Assembly (NCBI RefSeq): GCF_016093545.1
Contig: NZ_JADKYX010000001.1
Location: 434,001-498,000, forward strand
Reading direction: 5' to 3'
Length of the DNA: 64,000 bases
Origin: Massilia rhizosphaerae
GTDB taxonomy: Bacteria; Pseudomonadota; Gammaproteobacteria; Burkholderiales; Burkholderiaceae_D
In this document: positions 32,109 through 40,611 of the stretch, in pieces
How the letters are laid out: each line of letters opens with the position of its first letter
Position numbering within the stretch: the first letter of the stretch is position 1
Made by a program: the position numbers and the translations under genes
Notes under the pieces: generated by a model
What the model was told of the DNA's origin: nothing
What the model saw: only the letters and a program-made list of their open reading frames with translations
Databases searched by the model: none

Positions 32109-33809
32109 TCAGTCGGCCGCGTAGATATCGTTGTCCTTGGTCTCGCGCACGAACACCATGCCGATGACGACGGTGGCGACGGCGATCGCGATGGGATACC
32201 ACAGGCCGTAATAGATGTTGCCGTTGGCCGCGACGAGCGCGAATGCGGTCGTCGGCAGCAGTCCGCCGAACCAGCCGTTGCCGATATGGTAGGGCAGTGA
32301 CATCGACGTGTAGCGGATGCGGGTCGGGAACATTTCGACGAGCAGCGCTGCCACCGGGCCGTACACCATCGTCACGTACAGCACGAGGACGAACAGCAGC
32401 AGCACGAGCATGGGCTTGTTCAATTGCGTGGAATCGGCCTTGGCCGGATAGCCGGCGGCCTTGAGGGCGGCGCCGAGGTCCTTCTTCAACGACGCTTCCC
32501 GGTCCTTGCTGGCCTGGTCGAAGTTCAGGCCGTCCCGGGTCATGGTCGCGTTGAAGGATGGGTAGACCTTGTCGCCGACCTTGACACTGGCGATGGTGCC
32601 GGCGGGCGCGTCCTGGCGCGTGTAGCTGACGGAGGCCGCCGTCAGCTGGGCGGTGGCGATGTCGCACGACGACGGGAAGGTCTTCGTGCCCGTGGCGTTG
32701 AACTGGAAGTGGCACGAGTCCGGGTCGGCCACGACGACGACGGGCGCGCTGTTCAGCGCAGCCTCCAGCGCCGGGTTGCCGTAGTGCGTGAGGCCCTTGA
32801 AGATCGGGATATAGGTCAGTGCCGCGATCAGGCAGCCCGCGAGGATGATGGTCTTGCGGCCGATGCGGTCCGACAGCGCGCCGAACACGATGAAGAACGG
32901 GGTCGCCAGCGCGAGGGCGATGGCGATCAGCACGTTCGCCGTGGGGTCGTCGATCTTCAGGGTCTTCGTCAGGAAAAACAGCGCGTAGAACTGGCCCGTG
33001 TACCAGACGACGGCCTGGCCCATCACGACGCCCAGCAGCGCGAGCAGGGCGATCTTCCCGTTCTTCCAGGTCAGGAAGGCTTCGCTGAGCGGCGCCTTGG
33101 ATGTGCGGCCCTCGGCCTTCATGCGCGCGAACGCGGGCGATTCGTTCATCGACATGCGGATCCAGACGGAGACCGCCAGCAGCAGCACGGAAACGAGGAA
33201 GGGGATGCGCCAGCCCCACGCGTCGAACGCGGCCGCGTCCATGCCGGCGCGCACGCCCGTGATCACGAGCAGCGACAGGAACAGCCCGAGCGTGGCCGTC
33301 GTCTGGATCCAGGACGTGAAATAGCCGCGGCGGCGTTGCGGCGCGTGTTCGGCGACATAGGTGGCGGCGCCGCCGTATTCGCCGCCGAGCGCGAGGCCCT
33401 GCAGGATGCGCAGGGTGACGAGGACGATCGGCGCGGCGATGCCGATGGCCGCATAGCCCGGCAGCAGGCCGACGATGAACGTGGAGCCGCCCATGATCAG
33501 GATCGTGACGAGGAACGTGTACTTCCGGCCGATCATGTCGCCCAGGCGCCCGAACACGAGCGCGCCGAACGGCCGCACGATGAAACCGGCCGCGAACGCG
33601 AGCAGGGCGAAGATGAACGAGGTGGTCGCATCGCCGATGAAGAACTGCTTGGCGATCACGGTCGCCAGCGAGCCGTAGAGGTAAAAGTCATACCATTCGA
33701 AGATCGTGCCGAGCGAGGACGCGAAGATGACCTTGCGCTCCTCCCTCGTCAGCCCGACGCCCGAAGGCATGGATTTGCCGCCCGCGGCCATGCCGGGTGT
33801 GATTGCCAT
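32109..33809 (-). CDS. MHS-family MFS transporter (proton symporter)
   Basis: A 566-residue metabolite:proton symporter. The family signature ASSLGTIFEWYDFYLYGSLA opens the first helix; motif A appears as GRLGDMIGRKYTFL and again as GALSDRIGRKTII, with LALGGEYGGAATYVAEH in helix 4-5. About 125 hydrophilic residues (roughly 350-475) with two cysteines are inserted in the C-terminal half and would face the periplasm. The start at 33809 has AGGAGA 5 bases before it. Substrates of the family include organic acids, proline and shikimate; which one is used here cannot be told. Confidence 0.9.
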   Translation of the reverse strand: MAITPGMAAGGKSMPSGVGLTREERKVIFASSLGTIFEWYDFYLYGSLATVIAKQFFIGDATTSFIFALLAFAAGFIVRPFGALVFGRLGDMIGRKYTFLVTILIMGGSTFIVGLLPGYAAIGIAAPIVLVTLRILQGLALGGEYGGAATYVAEHAPQRRRGYFTSWIQTTATLGLFLSLLVITGVRAGMDAAAFDAWGWRIPFLVSVLLLAVSVWIRMSMNESPAFARMKAEGRTSKAPLSEAFLTWKNGKIALLALLGVVMGQAVVWYTGQFYALFFLTKTLKIDDPTANVLIAIALALATPFFIVFGALSDRIGRKTIILAGCLIAALTYIPIFKGLTHYGNPALEAALNSAPVVVVADPDSCHFQFNATGTKTFPSSCDIATAQLTAASVSYTRQDAPAGTIASVKVGDKVYPSFNATMTRDGLNFDQASKDREASLKKDLGAALKAAGYPAKADSTQLNKPMLVLLLFVLVLYVTMVYGPVAALLVEMFPTRIRYTSMSLPYHIGNGWFGGLLPTTAFALVAANGNIYYGLWYPIAIAVATVVIGMVFVRETKDNDIYAAD

Positions 33810-33913
33810 TGTGGTCTCCTGTCTTGTTTCTTGTATTTTCTGATGCGCGGCGCGATGGCGCGGGCCGCCCGTCGACTGTGCGCCGGGAAGCTTACGGGAT
33901 GCTTGCTGCAAAC

Positions 33914-34963
33914 TTACGTGGCGCTTACATCCGGCGCGCCGTCCGCATCGTCCGCCTCGTCGGCATCGTCCGCGTCGTCGGCTGGCGCCTCGTGCAGGCG
34001 CGCGTAGCGGTACGCTTGTGTCGACCGCTCCAGCGCCAGGCCGAGCGCCGTCGTCAGCTCGCCGCACGACACGCCCTGTTCCAGCTGCTGCACGGCGAAG
34101 CTGTTGCGCAAGGTGCGCCCGCCCGCGCGCGAGACCGCGATGCCGGCCCGCTCGAACGTCGCGCGGGTCTGCCGGTAGACGGTGGCCTTGTGCAGCGGCT
34201 CGCCTTCCAGGTTCGCGGGGAATACGAGGCCGCCGGGGATGTCGAGTTCCGCCCGCTCCTGCAACCAGGTGGTCAGCTCGGCGACGCCGGCGCGGGGCAG
34301 GGTCGTCGTGTGTTCGTAGCTGGTGCGGTGCTTGGCCTCGGGCGTGATGTTCAGCGCGATGCCGCCCTCGATGTCGGGCTGGCGGCCCACTTCGTCGACG
34401 AGCAGGCCGATGGCTTCCGCCACGCGCAGGCCGGCGAGCGCCATCACGATCTGCATGGCGCGGTCGCGCCGGCGCTTCCAGCCCGCGTGACCCTCCGTGT
34501 CCTCGCTGCGGCCGGCGGGAAGCGCGGCGAGGAAGCGCTGCAGGTCGCCGGCGGAGAGCGCCGTCATCGGGGCATCCTCGGCCAGGTGGGCGCGGTCCGT
34601 CGCGACGATCGCCTGCCGCGCGGGATTGGGCGTCCGGCCCAGGTATTCGAAACAGCGTTCCAGCAGGCGCAGGTAGCGGTAGGCGATCTTGCTGTTGAGG
34701 TCACGCTGGCCATCCTTCGACAACTCGATGAAGCGGCGCAGGTCGGCCGCGTTCACGGTCGACATCTTGAGGCCCCGCTCGAGCATCCATGCGGCGAATT
34801 TGCCGAACATGAATTTGTAGATCGCCGCGGACTCGTTCGACACGGGCAGCGGGACGTCGCGCTGGCGGCTGGACGTGAGGACGAATTCCTGCGTGACGAC
34901 GAAGGCGGCGAAGGCGTCGATGGGACGCTTGTCCCATTCGGCGAGGGAGGGTGGGTGGCTCAT
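33914..34963 (-). CDS. Tyrosine-type site-specific integrase/recombinase
   Basis: A 349-residue protein of the phage-integrase fold: SAM-like core-binding domain about 10-125, catalytic domain about 135-325. Visible site residues are Arg180 (LAGLRVAEAIGLL), Arg286 in RTLRNSFAV where the usual HxxR is RxxR (Arg283 replaces His), and Tyr318 or Tyr320 in TQAYRYARLH. The C-terminus is an Asp/Ala run made by a 9-bp DNA repeat. It is a lone recombinase: there is no phage or plasmid gene beside it and no tRNA. A 14-bp repeat lies 30 bases upstream of the start. A housekeeping or orphan role is as likely as mobility. Confidence 0.85.
   Translation of the reverse strand: MSHPPSLAEWDKRPIDAFAAFVVTQEFVLTSSRQRDVPLPVSNESAAIYKFMFGKFAAWMLERGLKMSTVNAADLRRFIELSKDGQRDLNSKIAYRYLRLLERCFEYLGRTPNPARQAIVATDRAHLAEDAPMTALSAGDLQRFLAALPAGRSEDTEGHAGWKRRRDRAMQIVMALAGLRVAEAIGLLVDEVGRQPDIEGGIALNITPEAKHRTSYEHTTTLPRAGVAELTTWLQERAELDIPGGLVFPANLEGEPLHKATVYRQTRATFERAGIAVSRAGGRTLRNSFAVQQLEQGVSCGELTTALGLALERSTQAYRYARLHEAPADDADDADEADDADGAPDVSAT
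33941..33982. repeat. 9-bp tandem repeat inside the integrase C-terminus
   Basis: Four and a half units of GTCCGC(A/C/G)TC-like sequence, some reading GTCGGCATC. On the minus strand they encode a chain of Ala-Asp-Asp/Glu triplets. Units differ by single bases. This kind of slippage-prone tract can vary in length between strains. Confidence 0.8.
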
Positions 34964-34992
34964 GGCGGTGGCGGGCGGTGGTTTCCCATATA

Positions 34993-35006
34993 TTGCAACT
35001 AACCGA
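34993..35006. repeat. 14-bp direct repeat, left copy
   Basis: TTGCAACTAACCGA is found here and again, base for base, at 35375-35388. This copy lies 30 bases upstream of the integrase start codon. The interval of 382 bases between copies contains only the DUF1737 gene. Confidence 0.75.
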
Positions 35007-35125
35007 CTTGCGGCGTCAAGCGTGCGCAGGGGCGGCCGGCCCCACGCCGAGCGGGGCGGCGCGTTTGTCAATATACTTGGGCGTTGTCGTCGCACGCATC
35101 CACTCACCACTTTGGAGTACACCAG

Positions 35126-35326
35126 ATGTCGGATCATCCACCCGAAGACCTCCCGCCCTACCGTTTGCTGACCGGCCCGGACGATGCCTCGTTCTGCCGC
35201 CGCGTGAGCGCCGCGCTCGCGCAGGGCTATCTGCTGTACGGATCGCCCACCGCGACGTTCAACGGCGAGACCGTCGTCGTGGCGCAAGCGATCGTCTGGC
35301 CGAGCATCCGGTCGTCGATCGCCTAG
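35126..35326 (+). CDS. DUF1737 small protein
   Basis: A 66-residue protein with the DUF1737 core YRLLTGPDDASFCRRVSAALAQGYLLYGSPTATFNGETVVVAQAIVWP. The function of the family is unknown; it is a compact alpha/beta protein. The ATG at 35126 is chosen for the TTTGGAG 8 bases before it; a longer frame from 35084 has no such site. It lies alone between two copies of a 14-bp direct repeat, divergent from the integrase gene. Confidence 0.85.
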   Translation: MSDHPPEDLPPYRLLTGPDDASFCRRVSAALAQGYLLYGSPTATFNGETVVVAQAIVWPSIRSSIA

Positions 35327-35374
35327 GAAGTCCGCCGTACGGCGGCGCGGCAGGCCTCGGCCTGTCCAGTAATT

Positions 35375-35388
35375 TTGCAACTAACCGA
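35375..35388. repeat. 14-bp direct repeat, right copy
   Basis: Identical to TTGCAACTAACCGA at 34993-35006. Beyond the 14 bases, only partial similarity continues (ACTTGCGGCG versus ATATTTGGCG). It lies 49 bases after the DUF1737 stop. Confidence 0.75.
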
Positions 35389-35521
35389 TATTTGGCGCCC
35401 GCCAACCAAAAACCTCGCCGCCAACGATCCGGGCGCCCGCGGCTTATCGCTCCTATAATCACCGGTGTCGAACCATGCAGGCCCGACACCCACCGATATC
35501 GAACGCTACACAAGGAAATCC

Positions 35522-35824
35522 ATGCTCAAGCACATCGTCATGTGGAAACTGAAAGACCACGCCGAAGGCGCCGACCGCGCCGCCAACGCCATCGAAATGA
35601 AGCGCCGCCTGGACGAGTGCGCCCACATCGTCCCGGGCCAGCTCAAGTTCGAGGTCGTCATCGCCCAGCCCGGCCTGGAAGCCACGTACGACGTCGTGCT
35701 GTATTCGGAGTTCGAAGACAAGGCCGCGCTCGACGCGTATGCGCAGCATCCGGTGCACCAGGCGGTCGTCCCATTCATCGGGGCGATCCGCGAAGGGCGC
35801 CAGTGCATGGACTATATCGTCTGA
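35522..35824 (+). CDS. Dabb-family (stress-responsive alpha/beta barrel) protein
   Basis: A 100-residue Dabb domain: MLKHIVMWKLKD at the start, DVVLYSEFEDKAALDAYAQHPVHQAVVPFI in the second half. These dimeric ferredoxin-like proteins include plant stress proteins and small aromatic cyclases or oxygenases; no activity can be assigned. AAGGAAA is just upstream of the ATG. An SDR gene follows after 30 bases, probably in the same transcript. Confidence 0.92.
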   Translation: MLKHIVMWKLKDHAEGADRAANAIEMKRRLDECAHIVPGQLKFEVVIAQPGLEATYDVVLYSEFEDKAALDAYAQHPVHQAVVPFIGAIREGRQCMDYIV

Positions 35825-35854
35825 CGAAGGGGACGCCGTCCACGGGAGGACGCC

Positions 35855-36757
35855 ATGAAGGATTTTGCGGGAAGAGTGGCCGTCGTCACGGGCGCCGGCA
35901 GCGGCATCGGACGCGCGTTGGCTCATGAAGCGGCCCGTCTCGGCATGAAGGTGGTGCTGGCCGACGTCGACACGCACGCGCTGGAGCAGGTCAGCAGCGC
36001 ACTGCAGGCGGGCGGCGCCGACGTGCTGGCGATGGTCTGCGACGTGGGCAAGGCCGCCCACGTGGAAGAACTCGCGGACGCCGCGATGATTCGCTTCCAC
36101 GGCGTGCACCTGCTGTTCAACAACGCGGGCGTCAGCGTGGCGGGACTGGTCTGGGAACACACCGAGGCCGATTGGGAGTGGGTCCTGGGTGTGAACTTGT
36201 GGGGCGTGATCCACGGCGTGCGCGTATTCACGCCGCTGATGCTCGACGCGGCGCGCAACGACCTGGGCTACGAAGGCCACATCGTGAACACGGCGTCGAT
36301 GGCCGGCCTGCTGGCGCCGCCCGCGATGGGCGTCTACAACGCGTCCAAGCATGCCGTCGTCGCGCTGTCGGAGACGCTGTATCACGACCTGCGTCTCGTC
36401 GGCGCGCCGGTCCAGGCGTCCGTCCTGTGCCCGTATTTCGTCCCGACGGAGATCGCGCACTCGGACGCGCACCGCCCCGGCGACCTGCGCCACGACGGCG
36501 CGCCGACGCCGAGCCAGCGGACGGCCCGGGCGCTGCTCGAACAGGCTGTCGCGGCGGGCAAGGTGTCGGCGGCGGACGTCGCGCGCATCGCCTTCGACGG
36601 CATCCGGCGCGGCGACTTCTACATCTACACGCACCCGCAGACGTTGCAGGGCGTGGCCCAGCGCATGGATGCCATCGTCCACGCCGGGCCGCCGGCCGAC
36701 GCCTACGCGGCGACGCCGCAGTTCACGGCAGCGCTGAAGGCGGGCATCAAGCGCTGA
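35855..36757 (+). CDS. Short-chain dehydrogenase/reductase
   Basis: A 300-residue classical SDR. Cofactor motif TGAGSGIGRA at 13-22, Asp at the end of beta-2 (LADVD, suggesting NAD preference), NNAG near residue 90, catalytic Ser in NTASMAG and Tyr-x-x-x-Lys in YNASKHAVV. The extended C-terminus with THPQTLQGVAQRM is seen in SDRs from hydroxysteroid and alcohol dehydrogenase groups. GGGAGGA precedes the ATG. Substrate unknown. It is probably co-transcribed with the Dabb gene. Confidence 0.93.
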   Translation: MKDFAGRVAVVTGAGSGIGRALAHEAARLGMKVVLADVDTHALEQVSSALQAGGADVLAMVCDVGKAAHVEELADAAMIRFHGVHLLFNNAGVSVAGLVWEHTEADWEWVLGVNLWGVIHGVRVFTPLMLDAARNDLGYEGHIVNTASMAGLLAPPAMGVYNASKHAVVALSETLYHDLRLVGAPVQASVLCPYFVPTEIAHSDAHRPGDLRHDGAPTPSQRTARALLEQAVAAGKVSAADVARIAFDGIRRGDFYIYTHPQTLQGVAQRMDAIVHAGPPADAYAATPQFTAALKAGIKR

Positions 36758-36780
36758 ACCCGGGCGCTGGACCGCCACGC

Positions 36781-37536
36781 TCAGGCCGCGGCCTGGCAGG
36801 GTTTGAGGATGCGTTCGTGGAGTTCCGGTTCGGCGTCGCCGTACAGCTTGACGACGGTCGACGTGCGCGTGCCGTAACCGGGAATCTCGATGCAGACGGC
36901 GGACAGCTGGCGTTCCAGGTCGAGGGGCACGCCGGTGTCGGGCAGGCGCATGTCCGGCGCGCGCGTCGTGTCGGCCAGCATTTCGAAATACGCTTCTTCC
37001 GGCGCGCCTTGCAGCAGCAGGCTCGCGAACGTGGCCTTGGTGCGCAGGACCTTGGGCCACGGCGCGTCGAGCAGGCCGTTCGAGACGCCGTAGATGCCCG
37101 GTTCCAGCGCCTTGCCGTTGCGCGGGTCGGCGCCGGCGCGGTTCGAGAACCAGTACATGGCGGCGGCGTCGCCCAGGATCAGGTTGAAGCCGTTGTAGGC
37201 ATGGGCGTCGCCGGCGATGCGGTCGAGGTAGGCCGGCGCATCGAGGTCGCCCTTGAGGAAGTCGGCGACGAGGGCGCCGCGCGTCGGGGCGTCCGAGCGC
37301 CGTTCGTCCGGGGCGCGGATGTTCGTGAGCGCGGCGAATTTCGGACCGTGCGGCCCGCTCTTCGTCACGCCCATCCAGCTGCCGCCGCCCCGCAGGTCGC
37401 GGCCGGCGATGATGTCGGGCGCGTCCGGCCACGGGCCGGCCGGGGTGGCGGGGCGGTCATAGTATTCGTCGCGGTTGGCGCAGGCGACCAGCGGCAGGCC
37501 GGGGATCACGCGCCAGGCAAAAACGATCAGGCACAT
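36781..37536 (-). CDS. NRDE-family (TANGO2-like) protein
   Basis: A 251-residue protein starting MCLIVFAW, with the family signature ANRDEYYDRP, then GGSWMGVTKSG and TNIRAP. Cys2 becomes N-terminal after Met removal, as in Ntn hydrolases. Eukaryotic TANGO2 has been linked to haem and lipid handling; the bacterial role is open. The start overlaps the DUF4936 gene by 10 bases, placing both in one operon with ygfZ. Confidence 0.93.
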   Translation of the reverse strand: MCLIVFAWRVIPGLPLVACANRDEYYDRPATPAGPWPDAPDIIAGRDLRGGGSWMGVTKSGPHGPKFAALTNIRAPDERRSDAPTRGALVADFLKGDLDAPAYLDRIAGDAHAYNGFNLILGDAAAMYWFSNRAGADPRNGKALEPGIYGVSNGLLDAPWPKVLRTKATFASLLLQGAPEEAYFEMLADTTRAPDMRLPDTGVPLDLERQLSAVCIEIPGYGTRTSTVVKLYGDAEPELHERILKPCQAAA

Positions 37537-37805
37537 GGCGGGAGATCCGTAAAGATTTCGGCGCGGCGGGGCCCGGCGATGAGGGCTTCCAGGCCGGCGG
37601 CGCGGGCGGCGGCGTCCAGGCGCGCGGGAAAGTCGGGTGCGACGCCGGGATAGACTTCCATCCAGGTCTGCAAGCCGTCGCGGACGTCGGGCCGGCGCTT
37701 CAGCTGCGCCGGCAACCCCACCTGCGCCTGCAGCGCGCGCACGCGCGGGGCCAGCGCGCCGGCATCCGCCGCGCGCACCTTGTAATAGACGTACAGGTCG
37801 ATCAT
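37527..37805 (-). CDS. DUF4936 protein
   Basis: A 92-residue protein with YVYYKVRAADAGALAPRVRALQA and LQTWMEVY, typical of DUF4936, a small family found beside ygfZ and NRDE genes in Burkholderiales. Function unknown. It overlaps ygfZ by 4 bases (ATGA) and the NRDE gene by 10, so the three are translationally coupled. Confidence 0.85.
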   Translation of the reverse strand: MIDLYVYYKVRAADAGALAPRVRALQAQVGLPAQLKRRPDVRDGLQTWMEVYPGVAPDFPARLDAAARAAGLEALIAGPRRAEIFTDLPPCA

Positions 37806-38860
37806 GCTTCGGGGGCGTCGAGCGGATACGGCAGCGGAAGGAATTCCAACTTCGTGCCGCCGGCGGAGGCGTGGCGCACCTCGCCGTCGAGCGCGGCCAG
37901 CTTGATCTCGACGAGCGCGTCGGCCCCGCCGGCACCGTTGGGCGCCGCGTCGACGATCATGCCGGACGGCTGGTCCGGGTCGGCGACGGAATAGACGTCG
38001 TCGCCGGGACGCGCGGCCGGGTCGGGCAAGGTGGCCAGTACCATGCGGCGTTTCAGCTTACCGAGATACTGGCTGCGGGCGACGATTTCCTGGCCCGGAT
38101 AGCAGCCTTTCTTGAAATTGACGCCGCCGAGCAGCTCGAAGTTGACCATCTGCGGGACGAACTGTTCCTGCGTGGCCTGGCCGACCTGCGGCACGCCGGC
38201 GTGGATGGCCGCGAGCCGCCATGCGGCCGTGCCGCCCAGCGCGAGCGTCTCGCCGAGCAGCGGCAGCGCCTTGACGGCGTCGTCGGCCGTCGTCAGCCAC
38301 AGGTAGCGGGGGTGGCCGAATGCGTCGGTCAGGCGGATCACCGTACCGAAGTCGCCGTCGACCTTCGCATAGGGCGCGTCGGGCAGGGCGCCGACACGGG
38401 CACGCAGCGCGTCGCCCGCCGCCGCGCCGCCCAGGCCGAGGACGGCCGCGCACCGCGGTTCCGCGGTGGCGTCGCGCAGCTTCGCTTTCGCGCGCAGCAC
38501 GAACATGGTCAAGCGCTTCTGCAGCGGCGCCTGGATGGCGCGCGGCAGTTGCAGATAGATGCTTTCCGCGTCGCGCCAGATCAGGAACGTGGCTTGCAGC
38601 CGGCCTTTCGGCGTGCAATAGCCGGCCAGCCGGGCCTCGCCTGTGCCGAGGTGTTCGACGTCGTTGGTGAGCTGGTTGTGCAGGAAGCTGGCCGCGTCCT
38701 CGCCCGCGGCGGCGATCAGCCCCAGGTCGGTGACGGGGGCGACGAAGCCTCGTTCGAGGTCGGCGGTGCCGAGCGCGCGGCCGAAATCCTCGACCTGGGT
38801 CGGGCTATCGGGGTGAAAACGGGCGCCTTGAGCGGCGAGATGTTCGATCCAATGGTTCAT
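37802..38860 (-). CDS. ygfZ: Folate-binding iron-sulfur maintenance protein YgfZ
   Basis: A 352-residue GcvT-like protein that uses tetrahydrofolate to keep certain iron-sulfur enzymes, among them MiaB, functional. The family motif KGCYPGQE is present with its cysteine at residue 253. The N-terminal HNQLTNDVEHL and GYCTPKGR also fit. It heads a leftward operon with DUF4936 and NRDE genes and is divergent from mltG (104-base gap). Confidence 0.95.
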   Translation of the reverse strand: MNHWIEHLAAQGARFHPDSPTQVEDFGRALGTADLERGFVAPVTDLGLIAAAGEDAASFLHNQLTNDVEHLGTGEARLAGYCTPKGRLQATFLIWRDAESIYLQLPRAIQAPLQKRLTMFVLRAKAKLRDATAEPRCAAVLGLGGAAAGDALRARVGALPDAPYAKVDGDFGTVIRLTDAFGHPRYLWLTTADDAVKALPLLGETLALGGTAAWRLAAIHAGVPQVGQATQEQFVPQMVNFELLGGVNFKKGCYPGQEIVARSQYLGKLKRRMVLATLPDPAARPGDDVYSVADPDQPSGMIVDAAPNGAGGADALVEIKLAALDGEVRHASAGGTKLEFLPLPYPLDAPEA

Positions 38861-38964
38861 GACACGAATTATTTCCGGTTTGGCAGTATCGGCTTTATGA
38901 TTACGGCCTCATTATAAGTTCGCCTTCAAAAACGCGCCGACGACGGCGAAAAACCGAAACCAGT

Positions 38965-39969
38965 ATGGCATTGTTCAGAAAACTCATCGTCACCGGCGTG
39001 ATCGTCGCCATTGCCGCCGGGGGCGGCTTCCAATGGTGGAGCAAGCAGCCGATCACCCCGGCCGGCGCCCCGGAGATTCCGTTCGCCATCGCGCAAGGCA
39101 GCGGCGTGGCCGGCGCGACGCAACAGATGGCGACGGCGGGCGTGCCCGTCAATCCCTTCCTGTTCGGGGTGCTGGCCCGCGTCACGGGCAAGGCCGGCCG
39201 GATCAAGGCGGGCAGCTATGAGCTGAAACCGGCAACGACGCCGCGCCGCCTCCTCACGCAGCTCGTGCGCGGCGAGTTCGCGCAGGAGTCGCTGACGATC
39301 ATCGAAGGATGGACGTTCCGCCAGATGCGCCAGGCCATCGACGCCGCGCCGAACCTGAAACACGAGACGGCGCAGCTGTCCGACCAGGAATTGCTGGCGA
39401 AAGTGGATCCCGGCTACAAGGCGCCGGAAGGCCTGTTCTTCCCCGACACCTACCTGTTCGCCAAGGGGGCAAGCGACCTGTCCATCTACAAGCAGGCGCA
39501 CGAGATGATGATGAAGCGCCTCAAGGCCGCGTGGGACAAGCGCGACCCCGGCCTGCCGTACACGGATCCGTACCAGGCGCTGATCATGGCGTCGCTGGTG
39601 GAAAAGGAGACGGGCCAGAAGAACGAGCGGGCGATGATCGCCGGCGTGTTCGTGAACCGCCTGAAGGCCGGCATGATGCTGCAGACCGATCCCACCGTCA
39701 TCTACGGCATGGGCGACAAATACGACGGCAAGATCCACAAGAAGGACCTCGAGACCGACACCCCGTACAATACCTATACGCGCGCTGGCCTGCCGCCGAC
39801 GCCGATCGCGCTGCCGGGCGTGCAGTCGCTCGCCGCCGCGACGGCGCCCGCGAGGACGGAAGCGCTGTATTTCGTTTCGCGCGGCGACGGCACGAGCCAT
39901 TTCTCGGTCAACCTCAACGAGCATAACAAGGCCGTGAACCAATACCAGCGCAACCAGCCGCCCCAGTAA
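38965..39969 (+). CDS. mltG: Endolytic murein transglycosylase
   Basis: A 334-residue inner-membrane enzyme that cuts nascent peptidoglycan and so ends glycan strands. One N-terminal TM helix (7-25) is followed by a LysM-like segment to about 100 and the YceG catalytic domain, with EGLFFPDTY and the active-site region ASLVEKETG near 209-217, then AGVFVNRL and PTVIYG. The C-terminal TPYNTYTRAGLPPTPI completes the family pattern. First gene of mltG-tmk-holB-pilZ; tmk follows after 6 bases. Confidence 0.96.
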   Translation: MALFRKLIVTGVIVAIAAGGGFQWWSKQPITPAGAPEIPFAIAQGSGVAGATQQMATAGVPVNPFLFGVLARVTGKAGRIKAGSYELKPATTPRRLLTQLVRGEFAQESLTIIEGWTFRQMRQAIDAAPNLKHETAQLSDQELLAKVDPGYKAPEGLFFPDTYLFAKGASDLSIYKQAHEMMMKRLKAAWDKRDPGLPYTDPYQALIMASLVEKETGQKNERAMIAGVFVNRLKAGMMLQTDPTVIYGMGDKYDGKIHKKDLETDTPYNTYTRAGLPPTPIALPGVQSLAAATAPARTEALYFVSRGDGTSHFSVNLNEHNKAVNQYQRNQPPQ

Positions 39970-39975
39970 ATACGA

Positions 39976-40611
39976 ATGAATGCAATGAATCACAACGATG
40001 CCGTCCGCGGTCGCTTCATCACCTTCGAAGGCATCGACGGCGCGGGCAAATCGACGCACATCGGCTACGTCACTTCGCTGCTCAAGGGCGCGGGCAAGAC
40101 CGTCGTCTCGACCCGCGAGCCGGGCGGCACGCCGCTGGGCGAAAAACTGCGCGACCTGGTGCTGCACGAAAAAATGCATCTGGAGACGGAGGCGCTCCTG
40201 ATGTTCGCCAGCCGGCGCGAGCATGTCGCCCAGGTCATCGAGCCCGCGGTCGCGCGCGGCGACTGGGTCCTGTCCGACCGCTTTACGGATGCCAGCTTCG
40301 CCTACCAGGGCGGCGGCCGCGGCCTGGACCGGGCGAAGCTCGACGCGCTGGAACAATGGGTGCATCCGCACCTGCAGCCCGACCTGACCTTGCTGTTCGA
40401 CGTGCCGCTGGAGGTCGCCCGCGCGCGCCTGGCGGCCACGCGCACGCTCGACAAATTCGAGATGGAGCAGGCCGATTTCTTCGCTCGGGTGCGCGACGAA
40501 TACCTGCGCCGCGCCGCGGCATCGAACGGACGCATCGTCGTCATCAACTCCACGCGGTCGATCGACGACGTGCGCGCCGCGCTGCAAGCCGCGCTGGAGA
40601 AATGGCTGTGA
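39976..40611 (+). CDS. tmk: Thymidylate kinase
   Basis: A 211-residue dTMP kinase. The P-loop [10 protein letters not shown] is at about 18-27, DRF with [15 protein letters not shown] follows, and the LID region has [16 protein letters not shown]. It makes dTDP from dTMP. An in-frame Met at residue 4 is an alternative start. The stop overlaps the beginning of holB. Confidence 0.97.
   Translation: MNAMNHNDAVRGRFITFEGIDGAGKSTHIGYVTSLLKGAGKTVVSTREPGGTPLGEKLRDLVLHEKMHLETEALLMFASRREHVAQVIEPAVARGDWVLSDRFTDASFAYQGGGRGLDRAKLDALEQWVHPHLQPDLTLLFDVPLEVARARLAATRTLDKFEMEQADFFARVRDEYLRRAAASNGRIVVINSTRSIDDVRAALQAALEKWL

Noticed and set aside
34993-35388. attL/attR of an integrated element
   Set aside because: The 14-bp repeats bound only one small gene, the integrase lies outside them, and no tRNA or phage gene is present. 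Kept as a finding only.
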